A stretch of 64,000 nt of DNA, taken from assembly GCF_022448905.1 (NCBI RefSeq), contig NZ_JAKVCW010000011.1:1-64000 (forward strand). Reading direction: 5' to 3'. The notes under the pieces are model-generated. The model had not been told where the DNA came from, did no database searches, and saw nothing but the letters and a program-made list of their open reading frames with translations. Shown here piece by piece: positions 1 to 15,578 of the stretch (the stretch's first letter is position 1; every line of letters begins with the position of its first letter). Source of the stretch: Shimia sp. GTDB taxonomy: Bacteria; Pseudomonadota; Alphaproteobacteria; Rhodobacterales; Rhodobacteraceae. The translations under genes and the position numbers were made by a program.

Positions 1-55
1 CAATGGTGCCGATGTTGCAGTGCGGTTTACTGCGCTCAAACTTTTCCTTAGCCAT
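1..55 (-). CDS. tuf: Elongation factor Tu, N-terminal fragment
   Basis: Only the first 18 codons are in the window; the gene runs off the left edge. The visible N-terminus MAKEKFERSKPHCNIGTI is the conserved start of EF-Tu, the GTPase that delivers aminoacyl-tRNA to the ribosome. It follows fusA on the same strand, the usual str-operon order. An AAGGAGG ribosome binding site lies just upstream of the ATG. A strong hairpin (79-101) sits in the short gap to fusA. Confidence 0.93.
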   Translation of the reverse strand, partial: MAKEKFERSKPHCNIGTI

Positions 56-78
56 GATGGCCTCCTTAATGTTGAGGT

Positions 79-101
79 GGGAAGCGGGCAGCCCGCTTCC
101 C
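79..101 (-). other. Hairpin between fusA and tuf
   Basis: A perfect 10-bp inverted repeat (GGGAAGCGGG / CCCGCTTCCC) with a 3-nt loop lies between the fusA stop and the tuf start. Read in the operon direction it is not followed by a T run, so it does not look like a full intrinsic terminator. It could be an attenuator, an RNA-processing site or an mRNA-stability element separating fusA from tuf expression; this is inference. Confidence 0.5.
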
Positions 102-109
102 AAATTTTG

Positions 110-2227
110 TTATGCGTATTTCGCTTGGATCTCGTCGGAGATGTTCTGCGGAACTGGATCGTAGTGGTCGAACTGCATGGTAAACTGCGCGCGGCCCGAA
201 GACATGGAGCGCAGGTTGTTGATGTAGCCGAACATGTTGGCCAGAGGCACAAATGCATCGATCGCTACAGCGTTACCACGTGGTTCCTGACCGGACACCT
301 GACCACGACGGGAGGTGAGGTCGCCAATGATGCCACCGGTGTATTCTTCCGGTGTGATCACTTCCACTTTCATGATTGGCTCAAGCAGTTTCGCGCCGGC
401 CAGTTTCATGCCTTCACGCATTGCCATACGAGCGGCGATTTCAAAGGCCAGAACGCTGGAGTCCACGTCGTGGAACTTACCGTCGATCAGAGCAACTTTG
501 AAGTCGATCACAGGGAAGCCTGCCAGCGGACCGGAGTCCATAACAGATTGGATACCCTTTTCAACACCCGGGATGTATTCCTTCGGAACAGCACCACCAA
601 CGATGCGGCTTTCGAAGGAGTAGCCTTCACCAGCTTCAGTCGGCATGATTTCCATTTTGACTTCAGCGTACTGACCGGAACCACCAGACTGTTTCTTGTG
701 GGTGTAGGTGTGCTCGATGCCTTTGGAGATGGTCTCACGGTAGGCCACCTGTGGCGCACCGATGTTGGCCTCAACCTTGAACTCACGCTTCAGACGATCC
801 ACGAGGATGTCCAGGTGAAGTTCGCCCATGCCCTTCATGATGGTCTGACCGGATTCCAGGTCAGTTTCCACGCGGAAGGATGGGTCTTCGGCTGCCAGAC
901 GCTGCAGACCCTGAGACATTTTCTCTTGGTCAGCTTTGGTCTTAGGCTCAACAGCAATCTCGATCACCGGATCCGGGAAGGTCATGGTTTCCAGAACAAC
1001 CGGATCGTTGGTGGCGCAGAGCGTGTCACCAGTGGTTGTGTCTTTCAGACCTGCCAGCGCGATGATGTCACCCGCAAACGCTTCGGTGATTTCCTCACGG
1101 TTGTTGGAGTGCATCATCATCATACGACCGATGCGCTCTTTACGACCTTTGGTGGAGTTCAAGAGCGTGTCGCCCTTGTTCAGCACACCGGAGTAGATCC
1201 GGGTAAAGGTCAGGGAGCCAACAAACGGGTCGTTCATGATTTTGAACGCCAGGCCGGAGAACGCCATGTCGTCGTCTGCACGACGGGCAATGTTACGCTC
1301 TTCGGTTTCATCACCTGGTGCAAAGCCCATGTAATCAACAACGTCCAGTGGGGACGGCAGGTAGTCGATCACAGCGTTGAGCAGAGGCTGAACGCCTTTG
1401 TTCTTAAACGCGGAACCGCCGAGAACCGGAACGAAGGACAGAGACAGGGTACCTTTGCGCAGCAGTTTGCGCAGGGTTGGCACGTCAGGCTCTTCGCCTT
1501 CCAGGTAGGCTTCCATGGCGTCGTCGTCTTGCTCGACGGCGTTCTCGATCATTTTACCGCGCCATTCGTCGGCCAGATCTTTGAGTTCGTCACGGATAGG
1601 TGCTTTCACCCAGCTTGCGCCGAGGTCTTCACCCTGCCACAGCCACTCTTCCATGGTGACCAGGTCAACCAGGCCTTCCAGCTCGGTTTCTGCACCGATT
1701 GGGAATGCCACTGGAACAGCGGTTGCACCGGTACGGTCTTCAATCATGCGTACGCAGTTGAAGAAGTCCGCGCCGATTTTGTCCATCTTGTTGACGAACA
1801 CCATGCGTGGAACCTTGTAGCGGTCAGCCTGACGCCACACGGTTTCGGTCTGTGGTTCAACACCAGCGTTGGCGTCCAGAACACAAACGGCACCATCGAG
1901 AACCGCCAGGGAGCGCTCAACTTCAATGGTGAAGTCAACGTGGCCTGGAGTGTCGATGATGTTCAGACGGTGCTTAGGCGTGTCTGCGGTTTGGCCATCT
2001 TCGGTGCGCTCCCAGAAGGTGGTCGTCGCAGCGGAAGTGATGGTGATACCACGTTCCTGTTCCTGCTCCATCCAGTCCATGGTGGCTGCACCGTCGTGCA
2101 CCTCACCGATGTTGTGGGATTTGCCGGTGTAGTACAGGATGCGCTCGGAGCAGGTGGTTTTACCTGCATCGATGTGCGCCATGATACCGAAGTTGCGGTA
2201 ATGTTCGAGCGTATATTCGCGTGCCAT
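110..2227 (-). CDS. fusA: Elongation factor G
   Basis: The 705-residue translational GTPase catalyses ribosomal translocation and, with ribosome recycling factor, subunit splitting. The G1 loop AHIDAGKTT is at residues 17-25, the G3 motif DTPGH at 92-96, and NKMD (G4) follows. Domains II to V are present and the length is normal for bacterial EF-G. It lies 21 bp after rpsG and before tuf, as in the str operon. Very long open frames on the opposite strand here are codon-bias shadows. Confidence 0.98.
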   Translation of the reverse strand: MAREYTLEHYRNFGIMAHIDAGKTTCSERILYYTGKSHNIGEVHDGAATMDWMEQEQERGITITSAATTTFWERTEDGQTADTPKHRLNIIDTPGHVDFTIEVERSLAVLDGAVCVLDANAGVEPQTETVWRQADRYKVPRMVFVNKMDKIGADFFNCVRMIEDRTGATAVPVAFPIGAETELEGLVDLVTMEEWLWQGEDLGASWVKAPIRDELKDLADEWRGKMIENAVEQDDDAMEAYLEGEEPDVPTLRKLLRKGTLSLSFVPVLGGSAFKNKGVQPLLNAVIDYLPSPLDVVDYMGFAPGDETEERNIARRADDDMAFSGLAFKIMNDPFVGSLTFTRIYSGVLNKGDTLLNSTKGRKERIGRMMMMHSNNREEITEAFAGDIIALAGLKDTTTGDTLCATNDPVVLETMTFPDPVIEIAVEPKTKADQEKMSQGLQRLAAEDPSFRVETDLESGQTIMKGMGELHLDILVDRLKREFKVEANIGAPQVAYRETISKGIEHTYTHKKQSGGSGQYAEVKMEIMPTEAGEGYSFESRIVGGAVPKEYIPGVEKGIQSVMDSGPLAGFPVIDFKVALIDGKFHDVDSSVLAFEIAARMAMREGMKLAGAKLLEPIMKVEVITPEEYTGGIIGDLTSRRGQVSGQEPRGNAVAIDAFVPLANMFGYINNLRSMSSGRAQFTMQFDHYDPVPQNISDEIQAKYA

Positions 2228-2248
2228 TGGTCTAATGTCCTCTGGGCT

Positions 2249-2734
<486 letters not shown>

Positions 2735-3106
2735 TTACTTAGGACGCTTCGCGCCGTACTTGGAACGACGTTGCTTACGGTCTTTGACGCCTTGGGTATC
2801 CAGAACACCACGCAGGATGTGGTAACGAACACCCGGAAGGTCTTTTACACGACCGCCGCGGATCAGAACCACGGAGTGTTCCTGAAGGTTGTGGGATTCA
2901 CCTGGGATGTAGGAGATCACTTCGTAACCGTTGGTCAGGCGCACCTTCGCAACTTTACGCATAGCGGAGTTAGGTTTCTTCGGCGTGGTGGTGTACACAC
3001 GGGTACATACGCCACGCTTCTGAGGGCACTGCTCCAGGTGCTGCGACTTGGAGCGCTTGATTTTAGGCTGACGCGGTTTGCGGATCAGCTGCTGAATCGT
3101 TGGCAT
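2735..3106 (-). CDS. rpsL: 30S ribosomal protein S12
   Basis: The 123-residue decoding-centre protein has the TTPKKPNSA loop with Lys43 and the VKDLPG loop with Lys88. Both lysines are the wild-type residues whose replacement gives streptomycin resistance, so the allele looks streptomycin-sensitive at these sites. It is the first gene of the rpsL-rpsG-fusA-tuf module. A near-consensus promoter about 230 bp upstream (3337-3365) probably starts transcription. Confidence 0.98.
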   Translation of the reverse strand: MPTIQQLIRKPRQPKIKRSKSQHLEQCPQKRGVCTRVYTTTPKKPNSAMRKVAKVRLTNGYEVISYIPGESHNLQEHSVVLIRGGRVKDLPGVRYHILRGVLDTQGVKDRKQRRSKYGAKRPK

Positions 3107-3433
3107 AGGGTCTCTTTCCTATTGCTTCCATTTATACGCCGGGCCGAGGCCCAACGCGGTTATCTGTTTTTTCGCAACTTGTGCGGACACAAGCGCAAAA
3201 ACCGCAATCGTTTCCATTCCGAGGCAAACGACGCGGTGGGGTCTCAGAGGTTGCGGTCTTCAAAGTAGACCGGAACTTGACCACTACAGGTGTGAAACGG
3301 CTCAGGGTACACTTCTCCCATTGCCGGATGTTCGCGCGTATATGAGGAGTCGCAGCCCTTGTCAACAGCTGCCCCTGTTGCGCTGGTCCGCGTCCCCTGC
3401 CAATGTGCGCCCAACCATAAGAGAGGCAAAAAC
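3107..3433. other. Divergent intergenic region between rpsL and the glycosyltransferase gene
   Basis: No convincing gene lies in these 327 bp. The region holds the rpsL-operon promoter and an implied 5' leader of about 220 nt. A longer in-frame start for the rightward gene at 3359 overlaps this promoter and is not preferred. Confidence 0.6.
3337..3365 (-). promoter_or_regulatory. Sigma70-type promoter for the rpsL-rpsG-fusA-tuf module
   Basis: Read on the minus strand, TTGACA (3360-3365) is followed after exactly 17 bp by TATACG (3337-3342). The -35 box is perfect and the -10 box matches four of six positions. It faces rpsL and is the best promoter match I found in the window. Transcription would start near position 3330. 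Confidence 0.6.
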
Positions 3434-4249
3434 ATGATCGACAGCAGGGACATGCAGATGATTGGTCTGTGCCGGTTCTCCTATCCAGCTTTGGGCGGAT
3501 TTCAAGTGGAACATGAGACCATCGAGGACCGTATTGCCTTCCTTTATGCCGAAGACCGGCTGGAGGAGCGGTTTCAGTTGATGGAAACGGTGGCCCTGCC
3601 CTGTCTGCGCGAGCAGACCGACCAAAATTTCGAGATGATCATCGTGATTGGCGACACTTTGCCCAAGCACCATGTGGACCGTCTACACGACATCACAGCC
3701 GACATTCCGCAGATCTCAATTGTGGCCCATGAACCAAAGCCACATCGCCCGCTGATGAAAGAACTGATCAACGGCGCGCGCAAGGATCCCAAGGCGCCTT
3801 GCCTGCAGTTCCGCCATGATGATGATGATGCCATTTCGGTGGATTTCTTCGAAAAGTTCCGCGCGGCGGTGAACGCTGTGCCCGGCCTGCTGGAGAACCG
3901 CTCTGTCGCCTTTGACTGGAACCGTGGTCTGATTGCCGAGATGAGTGGCGACGGCATTGCCGCCACCGATACCGTGCGCAATCTCTATGTGGCTTCACTG
4001 GGCATGTATGTGCGTGGGGGCTGTCCGCTCACAATCATGAACTTCCGCCACGGCATCATGAACCAGTTCATGCCCACTGTGTCTTTCACCGATACACCGA
4101 TGTGGGTGCGCACCCACAATGGCTACAACGACAGCCGACAGAAGAAGGTCAAACCAGTGCCGGTAGAGCCTTTAACTCCGGAGCAGGAAGCGGAGTTCAA
4201 AGCCCGCTTTGCGATCGACGTGGATCAGGTGCGTGCCACGTTTTCCTGA
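3434..4249 (+). CDS. Putative rhamnosyltransferase-family glycosyltransferase
   Basis: The 271-residue soluble protein begins with the characteristic MIGLCRFSYPALGGFQ segment (residues 9-24) of a family common in Rhodobacteraceae and annotated as putative rhamnosyl transferase. The acidic run HDDDD at 128-132 resembles the metal/nucleotide-sugar DxD motif of GT-A glycosyltransferases. I chose ATG 3434 because AGAGGC lies upstream and the conserved block starts nearby; an upstream in-frame start at 3359 overlaps the rpsL promoter. The 3' end overlaps the convergent EamA gene by 25 bp. The acceptor is unknown. Confidence 0.75.
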   Translation: MIDSRDMQMIGLCRFSYPALGGFQVEHETIEDRIAFLYAEDRLEERFQLMETVALPCLREQTDQNFEMIIVIGDTLPKHHVDRLHDITADIPQISIVAHEPKPHRPLMKELINGARKDPKAPCLQFRHDDDDAISVDFFEKFRAAVNAVPGLLENRSVAFDWNRGLIAEMSGDGIAATDTVRNLYVASLGMYVRGGCPLTIMNFRHGIMNQFMPTVSFTDTPMWVRTHNGYNDSRQKKVKPVPVEPLTPEQEAEFKARFAIDVDQVRATFS

Positions 4250-5115
4250 GACAGTTTGCGCCCGCGCAACAAGGTGAACACCCCTGCCCCCACAACAATC
4301 GCCGCCCCGGTGAGCGTGATGGGGTCTGGCCAGTCGCCAAACACCACAAAGCCCAGGATCAGCGCCCAGAGCAGCCCGCTGTAGCGGAAGGGCGCGATGA
4401 AGCTGACCTCACCCACGCGCATCACCAGGACCGAAAACAGATAGCCGCCCAAGATGAAAAGCGCGGCCCCGCTGAGCAGCATCCATTGGCGGACATCCAA
4501 GGTGACCCACTCGCCGCCCAGGCTGGCCGCTCCGGCAAACACCATGACGCCAAGCGAGGCCACCAGTGTCACCGTCAAAGACGGCACATTGGCGGACATT
4601 TTGCGTGTCGACAGATCGCGCAAAGTCACAAAGGCCACCGCCACCATGGCGTAGATCGCATATTGGTCAAAGCCATATGGCCCCGGCCGCACAATCAGCA
4701 ACATGCCGCAGAAACCCGCGGCAATCGCAGAGGCCCGCCGCCAGCCAACAGCCTCACCAAAAAACAATGCGCCACCAAGGGTCACGGTCAAAGGCAAGAT
4801 TTGCAGGATCGCCGTCACATTGGCCAAGGGCATGTGGTAGAGCGCCGTGATAAAGAAATAGGCCGCGCCGATTTCGGCAACGGTGCGCACAATCACCAGC
4901 GCCCAATCCTGACGTGACAGGCCCCAGCGCAGCTTGCCTAAAGACTTGGCCAATCCCCAGATCAAGACTGAGGCCAGTACTCCACGCATAAACAACATCT
5001 GAAACAGTGGCACATCTGTGCCCAGAGACTTCACCAACGTGTCGTTGAACGTAAACGCCGCCATAGAGAGCATCATCAGGAGTGCGCCCTTGGTGTTGTC
5101 TGACATCGCCGCCAT
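4225..5115 (-). CDS. DMT-superfamily (EamA) transporter
   Basis: The 296-residue polytopic membrane protein has about ten hydrophobic segments arranged as two EamA repeats, typical of drug/metabolite transporters. The N-terminus KGALLMMLSMAAFTFNDTLVK is a common roseobacter form of the first helix. The substrate cannot be told from sequence. It overlaps the convergent glycosyltransferase gene by 25 bp, and the rpoC terminator lies just upstream of it. An AAAGGG site precedes the chosen ATG; an alternative ATG lies three codons in. Confidence 0.85.
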   Translation of the reverse strand: MAAMSDNTKGALLMMLSMAAFTFNDTLVKSLGTDVPLFQMLFMRGVLASVLIWGLAKSLGKLRWGLSRQDWALVIVRTVAEIGAAYFFITALYHMPLANVTAILQILPLTVTLGGALFFGEAVGWRRASAIAAGFCGMLLIVRPGPYGFDQYAIYAMVAVAFVTLRDLSTRKMSANVPSLTVTLVASLGVMVFAGAASLGGEWVTLDVRQWMLLSGAALFILGGYLFSVLVMRVGEVSFIAPFRYSGLLWALILGFVVFGDWPDPITLTGAAIVVGAGVFTLLRGRKLSQENVART

Positions 5116-5218
5116 GTGCCGCCCTTTCCCGTATGCAACCGAGCGACCCTAGGACCACCTCTGTGCTTTGCCAAGACCCCGGTTTCTCATTCCCCAAATA
5201 TCCTCGCCGAAAGCAAAA

Positions 5219-5245
5219 GGGCCCCCGGCGTATTGCCGGGGGCCC
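5219..5245 (-). terminator. Intrinsic terminator after rpoC
   Basis: A perfect 11-bp GC-rich stem (GGGCCCCCGGC paired with its complement, loop of 5) lies 25 bp beyond the rpoC stop. On the minus strand it is followed by TTTTGCTTT. It closes the rpoBC module and separates it from the EamA gene and the rpsL module. Confidence 0.9.
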
Positions 5246-5270
5246 TTTCAAAAAGCGTTAGGTCGATGGT

Positions 5271-8200
5271 TTAGTCGAACTCGCGGCTTTCCGGTGTTTC
5301 CACCAGACCGCTGTCAAACACATCATCCGCAGTCACATCTTCAACCGGGGCTGCCAAACGTGCGGCGGCTTCCGCCTCCTCACGACGCGCTTCCACAACC
5401 ACGTTGTCCCGCTCAGACGCGATACGACGTACTTTCTGTGTCGCACCACCGGTACCGGCTGGGATCAGGCGGCCCACGATAACGTTCTCTTTGAGGCCAA
5501 CCAGCTTGTCTTTCTTACCCTGCACGGAGGCTTCGGTAAGAACGCGGGTGGTCTCCTGGAACGAAGCCGCGGAGATGAAGGACCGGGTCTGAAGCGACGC
5601 TTTGGTGATACCAAGCAGGATCGGCTCACCCTGAGCAGGACGGCGGCCTTCGGCCAGCGCCTTCTCGTTGGCGGCGTCAAACTCAGCCTTCTCGACGTGT
5701 TCGCCTTTGAGCAGGGTGGTTTCACCAGAGTCCTGGATTTCCCACTTCTGCAACATCTGGCGGACGATCACTTCGATGTGCTTATCGTTGATCTTCACAC
5801 CTTGCAGTCGATACACGTCCTGCACTTCGTCGATCATGTAATCCGCCAGCGCTTCAACACCCATGATGGAGAGGATGTCGTGCGGTGCCGGGTTACCGTC
5901 CATGATGTAGTCACCCTTCTGCACGAAGTCGCCTTCCTGCACTGGGATGTGTTTGCCCTTTGGCACCATGTATTCCACGGTCTCCAGGCTCTCATCAGAC
6001 GGTTCGATCGCGATGCGGCGCTTGTTCTTGTAGTCGCGGCCAAAGCGCACGTAACCATCGATTTCTGCGATGATCGCGTGATCTTTTGGACGACGCGCTT
6101 CGAACAGTTCGGCCACACGTGGCAGACCACCGGTAATGTCTTTGGTTTTTGCACCTTCACGCGGGATACGCGCGATAACGTCACCAGCTTTCACGTCCTG
6201 CTGATCTTCAACAGACAGGATCGCGTCCACAGACATTGGGTAGTGAACCGGGTTGCCCGCATCGTTGCGCACAGGCTCGCCATCGGCATCCACCAGGATC
6301 ACTTCTGGCTTCAGCTCGTTGCCTTTTGGTGCCGCACGCCAGTCAGACACGATCTTCTGTGTCATGCCGGTTGCGTCATCGGTCTCGTCACGCAGGGAGA
6401 TACCCACGGTCAGATCAACAAACTTCGCCTTACCGTCTTTCTCCGCCAGGATTGGCAAGGTGTACGGATCCCATTCAAACAGCTTGTCGCCAAAGCTGAC
6501 CGCCTGGCCGTCTTTGACAAACAGCTTGGAACCGTACCCAACCTTGTGGCTGGCACGCTCGTCGCCGTCTTCGCCCTGAATGATCAGCTTCATGTTGCGG
6601 CCCATCACCAGGATCTCGCCGTTGGCGTTCTCCAGAGTGTTGGCGTTTTCAAAGACAATCTTGCCTTCCTGGCTTGCTTCCAGGAACGACTGTTGACCAC
6701 CCTGCGCAACACCACCGATGTGGAAGGTCCGCATCGTCAGCTGTGTACCAGGTTCACCAATCGACTGCGCCGCGATGATACCAACCGCTTCACCGGTGTT
6801 CACCAGCGTACCGCGTGCAAGGTCACGACCGTAGCACATGGCACAGACGCCTTCCTCAGCCTCACAGGTCAACGGGCTGCGGATACGGGCATTGGCCACA
6901 CCAGCTTCGTCAATCGAGTCCGCCATGCGTTCGTCGATCAGCTGACCATGTGCAACCAGCACCTCATCCGTGCCTGGCTTCATGATATCCTCAGCCGCAA
7001 CACGGCCCAGGATACGCTCTGCCAGAGAGGCCACAACCTCACCGTCGTTCACAGCGGCTTCGGCATTGATGGCATTGTCAGTGCCACAGTCGTGCATACG
7101 CACGATGCAGTCCTGCGCCACGTCAACCAGACGACGTGTCAGGTAACCGGAGTTCGCTGTTTTCAGCGCGGTATCAGACAGACCCTTACGGGCACCGTGG
7201 GTGGAGTTGAAGTACTCCAGAACGGTCAGACCCTCTTTAAAGTTCGAGATAATCGGGGTCTCGATGATGTCGCCGTTTGGCTTGGCCATCAGGCCGCGCA
7301 TACCGCCCAGCTGTTTCATCTGTGTGACCGAGCCACGCGCACCGGAGTGGGCCATCATGTAGACCGAGTTTGGCTCCGCTTCGGCGCCGTTCTCGTCAGT
7401 CTGCGCCGCGGAGATGGTGCCCATCATCGCGTCGGTGACTTTGTCGTTACACTTGGACCAGGCATCCACAACTTTGTTGTACTTTTCGCCCTGAGTGATC
7501 AGGCCGTCCATGTATTGCTGTTCAAAGTCTTTCACCTGATCGCGGGTGTCGTCGACGATGGTCCACTTGTTGTCCGGGATCACCATGTCGTCTTTACCAA
7601 ACGAGATGCCGGCCTTGAACGCTTCGCGGAAGCCCATGGTCATGATCTGGTCACAGAAGATCACGGACTCTTTCTGACCACAGTAGCGGTAGACGGTGTC
7701 AATCACGTTCTGAACGTCTTTCTTCCGCAGCAGCTTGTTCACCAAGGCAAATGGCGCCTTGTTGTTCTGCGGCAGAAGCGCGCCGAGGCGCACACGACCA
7801 GGGGTGGTTTCCACACGTTCCACAACTTCCAGACCGTTCTCGTCGATCTGTGGGATACGGGCGTGGATCTTGGCGTGCAGGTGCACTTCGCCAGCGTCCA
7901 GCGCGTACTGAACTTCCTCGATGGAGGAGAAGACCATGCCTTCACCTTTCATGCCTTCACGCATGATGGAAGTGTAGTACAGGCCCAAGATCATATCCTG
8001 CGACGGAACGATGATTGGTGCACCGTTGGCCGGGGACAGAACGTTGTTGGTGGACATCATCAGAACACGCGCTTCCAGCTGGGCCTCAAGGCTCAGAGGA
8101 ACGTGAACCGCCATCTGGTCGCCGTCGAAGTCGGCGTTAAACGCAGAACAGACAAGCGGGTGCAGCTGGATCGCCTTACCTTCGATCAGAACCGGCTCAA

Positions 8201-9518
8201 ACGCCTGAATGCCCAAACGGTGCAGCGTAGGCGCACGGTTCAGCATGACAGGGTGTTCGCGGATCACCTCATCGAGGATATCCCAAACTTCGGGACGCTC
8301 TTTTTCCACCAGTTTCTTGGCCTGCTTCACAGTAGAGGACAGACCTTTGGCTTCCAGACGCGAGTAGATGAACGGCTTGAACAGCTCGAGCGCCATCTTC
8401 TTGGGAAGACCACACTGATGCAGTTTCAGTTCCGGACCGGTCACAATCACCGAACGGCCAGAGAAGTCGACGCGCTTACCCAAAAGGTTCTGACGGAAAC
8501 GACCCTGCTTACCTTTCAGCATGTCAGACAGCGATTTCAGCGGACGCTTGTTGGCGCCGGTGATCACGCGGCCGCGACGGCCGTTGTCAAACAGCGCATC
8601 CACAGATTCCTGCAGCATCCGCTTTTCGTTGCGCACGATAATGTCAGGCGCACGCAGTTCGATCAGACGCTTCAGACGGTTGTTCCGGTTGATCACCCGA
8701 CGGTAGAGGTCGTTGAGGTCGGACGTCGCAAAGCGGCCACCATCCAGCGGCACCAGCGGGCGCAGCTCTGGTGGGATCACTGGGATCACAGTCAGGATCA
8801 TCCACTCCGGACGGTTGCCAGACTCAATGAAGCTCTCAACCACTTTCAGACGCTTAATGATCTTCTTTGGCTTCAGTTCACCGGTTGCTTCGGCCAGATC
8901 GGCGCGCAGCTGCTCGGCTTCAGATTCCAGATCGATCATGGACAGCATTTCACGGATCGCTTCAGCACCGATGTTGGCGGTGAAGGCGTCCATGCCGTAT
9001 GCGTCCTGCGCATCCATGTACTCTTCTTCGGTCATCATCTGGCCGTAGGTCAGGTCGGTCAGACCCGGCTCGATAACAACGTAGTTTTCAAAGTACAGCA
9101 CACGTTCCAGATCACGCAGAGTCATGTCCAGCATCAGGCCGATGCGGGATGGCAGCGATTTCAGGAACCAGATGTGTGCCACTGGCGCGGCCAGCTCGAT
9201 GTGGCCCATGCGCTCACGGCGCACTTTCTGAAGGGTAACTTCAACACCACATTTTTCGCAGACAACGCCGCGATACTTCATGCGCTTATATTTGCCGCAG
9301 AGACATTCGTAGTCTTTGATTGGGCCAAAGATACGCGCACAGAACAGACCGTCACGCTCTGGTTTGAACGTACGGTAGTTGATGGTTTCCGGCTTTTTGA
9401 TCTCACCGTAGGACCACGACAGGATCCGCTCCGGCGAGGCCAGCGAGACTTTGATCTCGTCAAACGCCTTTTGTGGCGCGAGCGGGTTAAACGGGTTGTT
9501 CGTCAGTTCCTGGTTCAT
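5271..9518 (-). CDS. rpoC: DNA-directed RNA polymerase subunit beta'
   Basis: The 1415-residue largest catalytic subunit has the N-terminal zinc ribbon cysteines at 72, 74, 87 and 90 and the [12 protein letters not shown] motif, whose three aspartates bind the catalytic magnesium. The second zinc-binding cysteine cluster ([13 protein letters not shown]) is also present. The start [12 protein letters not shown] is the conserved alphaproteobacterial one. It is co-directional with rpoB 55 bp upstream and ends at a strong terminator. Confidence 0.99.
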   Translation of the reverse strand: MNQELTNNPFNPLAPQKAFDEIKVSLASPERILSWSYGEIKKPETINYRTFKPERDGLFCARIFGPIKDYECLCGKYKRMKYRGVVCEKCGVEVTLQKVRRERMGHIELAAPVAHIWFLKSLPSRIGLMLDMTLRDLERVLYFENYVVIEPGLTDLTYGQMMTEEEYMDAQDAYGMDAFTANIGAEAIREMLSMIDLESEAEQLRADLAEATGELKPKKIIKRLKVVESFIESGNRPEWMILTVIPVIPPELRPLVPLDGGRFATSDLNDLYRRVINRNNRLKRLIELRAPDIIVRNEKRMLQESVDALFDNGRRGRVITGANKRPLKSLSDMLKGKQGRFRQNLLGKRVDFSGRSVIVTGPELKLHQCGLPKKMALELFKPFIYSRLEAKGLSSTVKQAKKLVEKERPEVWDILDEVIREHPVMLNRAPTLHRLGIQAFEPVLIEGKAIQLHPLVCSAFNADFDGDQMAVHVPLSLEAQLEARVLMMSTNNVLSPANGAPIIVPSQDMILGLYYTSIMREGMKGEGMVFSSIEEVQYALDAGEVHLHAKIHARIPQIDENGLEVVERVETTPGRVRLGALLPQNNKAPFALVNKLLRKKDVQNVIDTVYRYCGQKESVIFCDQIMTMGFREAFKAGISFGKDDMVIPDNKWTIVDDTRDQVKDFEQQYMDGLITQGEKYNKVVDAWSKCNDKVTDAMMGTISAAQTDENGAEAEPNSVYMMAHSGARGSVTQMKQLGGMRGLMAKPNGDIIETPIISNFKEGLTVLEYFNSTHGARKGLSDTALKTANSGYLTRRLVDVAQDCIVRMHDCGTDNAINAEAAVNDGEVVASLAERILGRVAAEDIMKPGTDEVLVAHGQLIDERMADSIDEAGVANARIRSPLTCEAEEGVCAMCYGRDLARGTLVNTGEAVGIIAAQSIGEPGTQLTMRTFHIGGVAQGGQQSFLEASQEGKIVFENANTLENANGEILVMGRNMKLIIQGEDGDERASHKVGYGSKLFVKDGQAVSFGDKLFEWDPYTLPILAEKDGKAKFVDLTVGISLRDETDDATGMTQKIVSDWRAAPKGNELKPEVILVDADGEPVRNDAGNPVHYPMSVDAILSVEDQQDVKAGDVIARIPREGAKTKDITGGLPRVAELFEARRPKDHAIIAEIDGYVRFGRDYKNKRRIAIEPSDESLETVEYMVPKGKHIPVQEGDFVQKGDYIMDGNPAPHDILSIMGVEALADYMIDEVQDVYRLQGVKINDKHIEVIVRQMLQKWEIQDSGETTLLKGEHVEKAEFDAANEKALAEGRRPAQGEPILLGITKASLQTRSFISAASFQETTRVLTEASVQGKKDKLVGLKENVIVGRLIPAGTGGATQKVRRIASERDNVVVEARREEAEAAARLAAPVEDVTADDVFDSGLVETPESREFD

Positions 9519-9573
9519 TTTGATACCTCAAATTTGGTTGGGAGGAGAGTGGATGGGATGAGGGCTAACGCCC

Positions 9574-13710
<4,137 letters not shown>

Positions 13711-14214
13711 GGTCAATGTCACCTTTCGATTCATCATCAACAACATACCGTCGGGCCCCGGCACGTCGCGTCAGTGACGGCGTGGATCAGATCCATTCTC
13801 GCCCCCGTCCCACCGGGGTCACTCGATCAAAATCCTGCCTTGGAAAACCTCTTGCTGCGTGCATCGCAGAACCCAAGAGGCTTACCAAGCCGGGGTTTTC
13901 ACCTGTATTTCAAGGCTTTGTCTTGTTTGTGTCGTCTTTTGAAAGTGTGGGGAGAGTGCCCCAGATCAGCGCCGCCTTATCCAATAAATCCGCAAAGGAC
14001 AAAAGCGGCCCCGAATCGCTCGAAACCGCAAGAGATTACCGAATATTGAATCAAGCGTGCCTTTGCAACCCCTTGGGGCTTGACATTCGCCAAATCAGCC
14101 AGGGCCCCGTTCTGGGACCATCGCCTTGGTCGGGCGCAGTTGCATTTGCACCGCCGAGGAATTTTCACAATACTCCAGGACAAAACAACGAACAACAAGA
14201 GACTGACTCTTACT
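13711..14214. other. Divergent intergenic region between rpoB and the flavin monooxygenase gene
   Basis: These 504 bp contain no convincing gene. They must carry the rpoBC promoter, because the normal rplL-rpoB junction is missing. A weak minus-strand candidate is TTGCAA at 14063-14068, 17 bp from TATTCG at 14040-14045. A TTGACA at 14080-14085 points toward the rightward gene but has no good -10 box. Confidence 0.45.
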
Positions 14215-15465
14215 ATGACCATAATTATTGCTGGCGGTGGTATCGCCGGACTGACCATGGGCCTCACCCTGCATGAGATTGGCGTTCCTTTTCACATCCT
14301 TGAAAGCGTAACAGACCCAAAGCCTCTGGGCGTGGGCATCAACCTTCAGCCGCCCTGTGTGCGGGAGCTGTTTGCCTTAGGCCTGGAGGACATGCTGGAC
14401 CAGGTCGGCGTGAAGACCCGCGATTACGGGTTTTACACCAAGACCGGCGTGGAGATCTGGACCGAACCACGCGGGCGCCATGCGGGATACAACTGGCCAC
14501 AATATTCAGTCCACCGCGGCGAGTTGCAGATGGGCCTGTTGAAAGCCCTGCTGGACCGCTGTGGCGATGATTGCATCACCTTTGGCTGCCGCGTGACCCA
14601 ATACACGAACACCGACAAAGGTGTGGCGGTCATCTATCAGGAAGGCGAAACCATCAAATCCATGGCGGGCAAAATGCTGGTCGCGGCAGACGGGGTGCAC
14701 TCCGCCATCCGCGCGCAGATGTATCCGGACGAAGGCGCGCCTGTCTGGGGTGGTGCCATAATGTGGCGCGGCACCACCACCGCGCCAGCTTTCCTGAGCG
14801 GCACGTCGATGATCCTCGCAGGCCACGACACCCAGCGGTTTGTGACCTACCCGATTTCCGCCCCTGATCCCGAAACCGGCGCGACGCTGATCAACTGGAT
14901 TGCCGAGGCCAAGGTGGACCCCAACGACCATATCGAGAAGAGCGACTGGAACCGCAAAGTGGACGCCTCCCGCTTTGCCGAGGACTTCGCCACGTGGAAC
15001 TTTGGCTGGATCGACATTCCCGGACTGATCGCCAACGCCAACGAGGTGTTTGAATACCCAATGGTGGACCGCGAACCGGTGGACAGCTGGACCGACGGCG
15101 CGGTCACGCTGATTGGCGACGCAGCCCATGCCACCTACCCCGTGGGCTCCAGCGGCGCGAGCCAGGCGATCATCGACGCCCGCCTGCTTGGCGCAGCCAT
15201 CAAGGCGCAAGGCACCGGACATGCCGCCGCCAAGACCTATGAGGATCAGGTGCGGCCCATGGCCAACGCTGTGACCCTGGCCAACCGCGGCAACGGCGGA
15301 CCGGACGCGATCATGCAAATGGCCGAAGACCGCTGCGCAGGTGACTTCGCCTGGCTTGATGATGTGCTGCCAATGCAGGAACGCCAAGAGCACGCCGAGA
15401 GCTTCAAGAAGCTGGCCCGCATTCGGGTGGAAGACACCAACACACAAGCGCCGATCATCGCCTAA
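14215..15465 (+). CDS. FAD-dependent monooxygenase (group A aromatic hydroxylase type)
   Basis: The 416-residue flavoprotein has the N-terminal dinucleotide fold GGGIAG at residues 7-12 and the second FAD motif GDAAHATYP starting at 301, as in salicylate or PhzS-like hydroxylases. Such enzymes use NAD(P)H and O2 to hydroxylate aromatic or quinoid substrates. The start at 14215 places the FAD motif at the usual distance; the longer frame from 14080 has a non-conserved leader. It is monocistronic and sits inside the broken rplL-rpoB interval. The substrate is unknown. Confidence 0.82.
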   Translation: MTIIIAGGGIAGLTMGLTLHEIGVPFHILESVTDPKPLGVGINLQPPCVRELFALGLEDMLDQVGVKTRDYGFYTKTGVEIWTEPRGRHAGYNWPQYSVHRGELQMGLLKALLDRCGDDCITFGCRVTQYTNTDKGVAVIYQEGETIKSMAGKMLVAADGVHSAIRAQMYPDEGAPVWGGAIMWRGTTTAPAFLSGTSMILAGHDTQRFVTYPISAPDPETGATLINWIAEAKVDPNDHIEKSDWNRKVDASRFAEDFATWNFGWIDIPGLIANANEVFEYPMVDREPVDSWTDGAVTLIGDAAHATYPVGSSGASQAIIDARLLGAAIKAQGTGHAAAKTYEDQVRPMANAVTLANRGNGGPDAIMQMAEDRCAGDFAWLDDVLPMQERQEHAESFKKLARIRVEDTNTQAPIIA

Positions 15466-15578
15466 AACACAGCGGACGTCCTTGCAGGGACGCCCCACCG
15501 CCAAACCTCTATCCCCCCCCCTAGACCCGCACCCCCTTTTTCGGGCAGGCTGACCCCAGTTCGTGTTGTCCGTCATAT

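Noticed and set aside
3359..3433. Longer N-terminus for the rhamnosyltransferase-family gene
   Set aside because: The extra 25 residues are not conserved-looking and overlap the TTGACA-17-TATACG promoter of rpsL. A ribosome binding site precedes ATG 3434.
14080..14214. Extended start of the flavin monooxygenase at 14080
   Set aside because: The 45 extra residues place the FAD-binding motif too far from the N-terminus for this family and are low in protein character.
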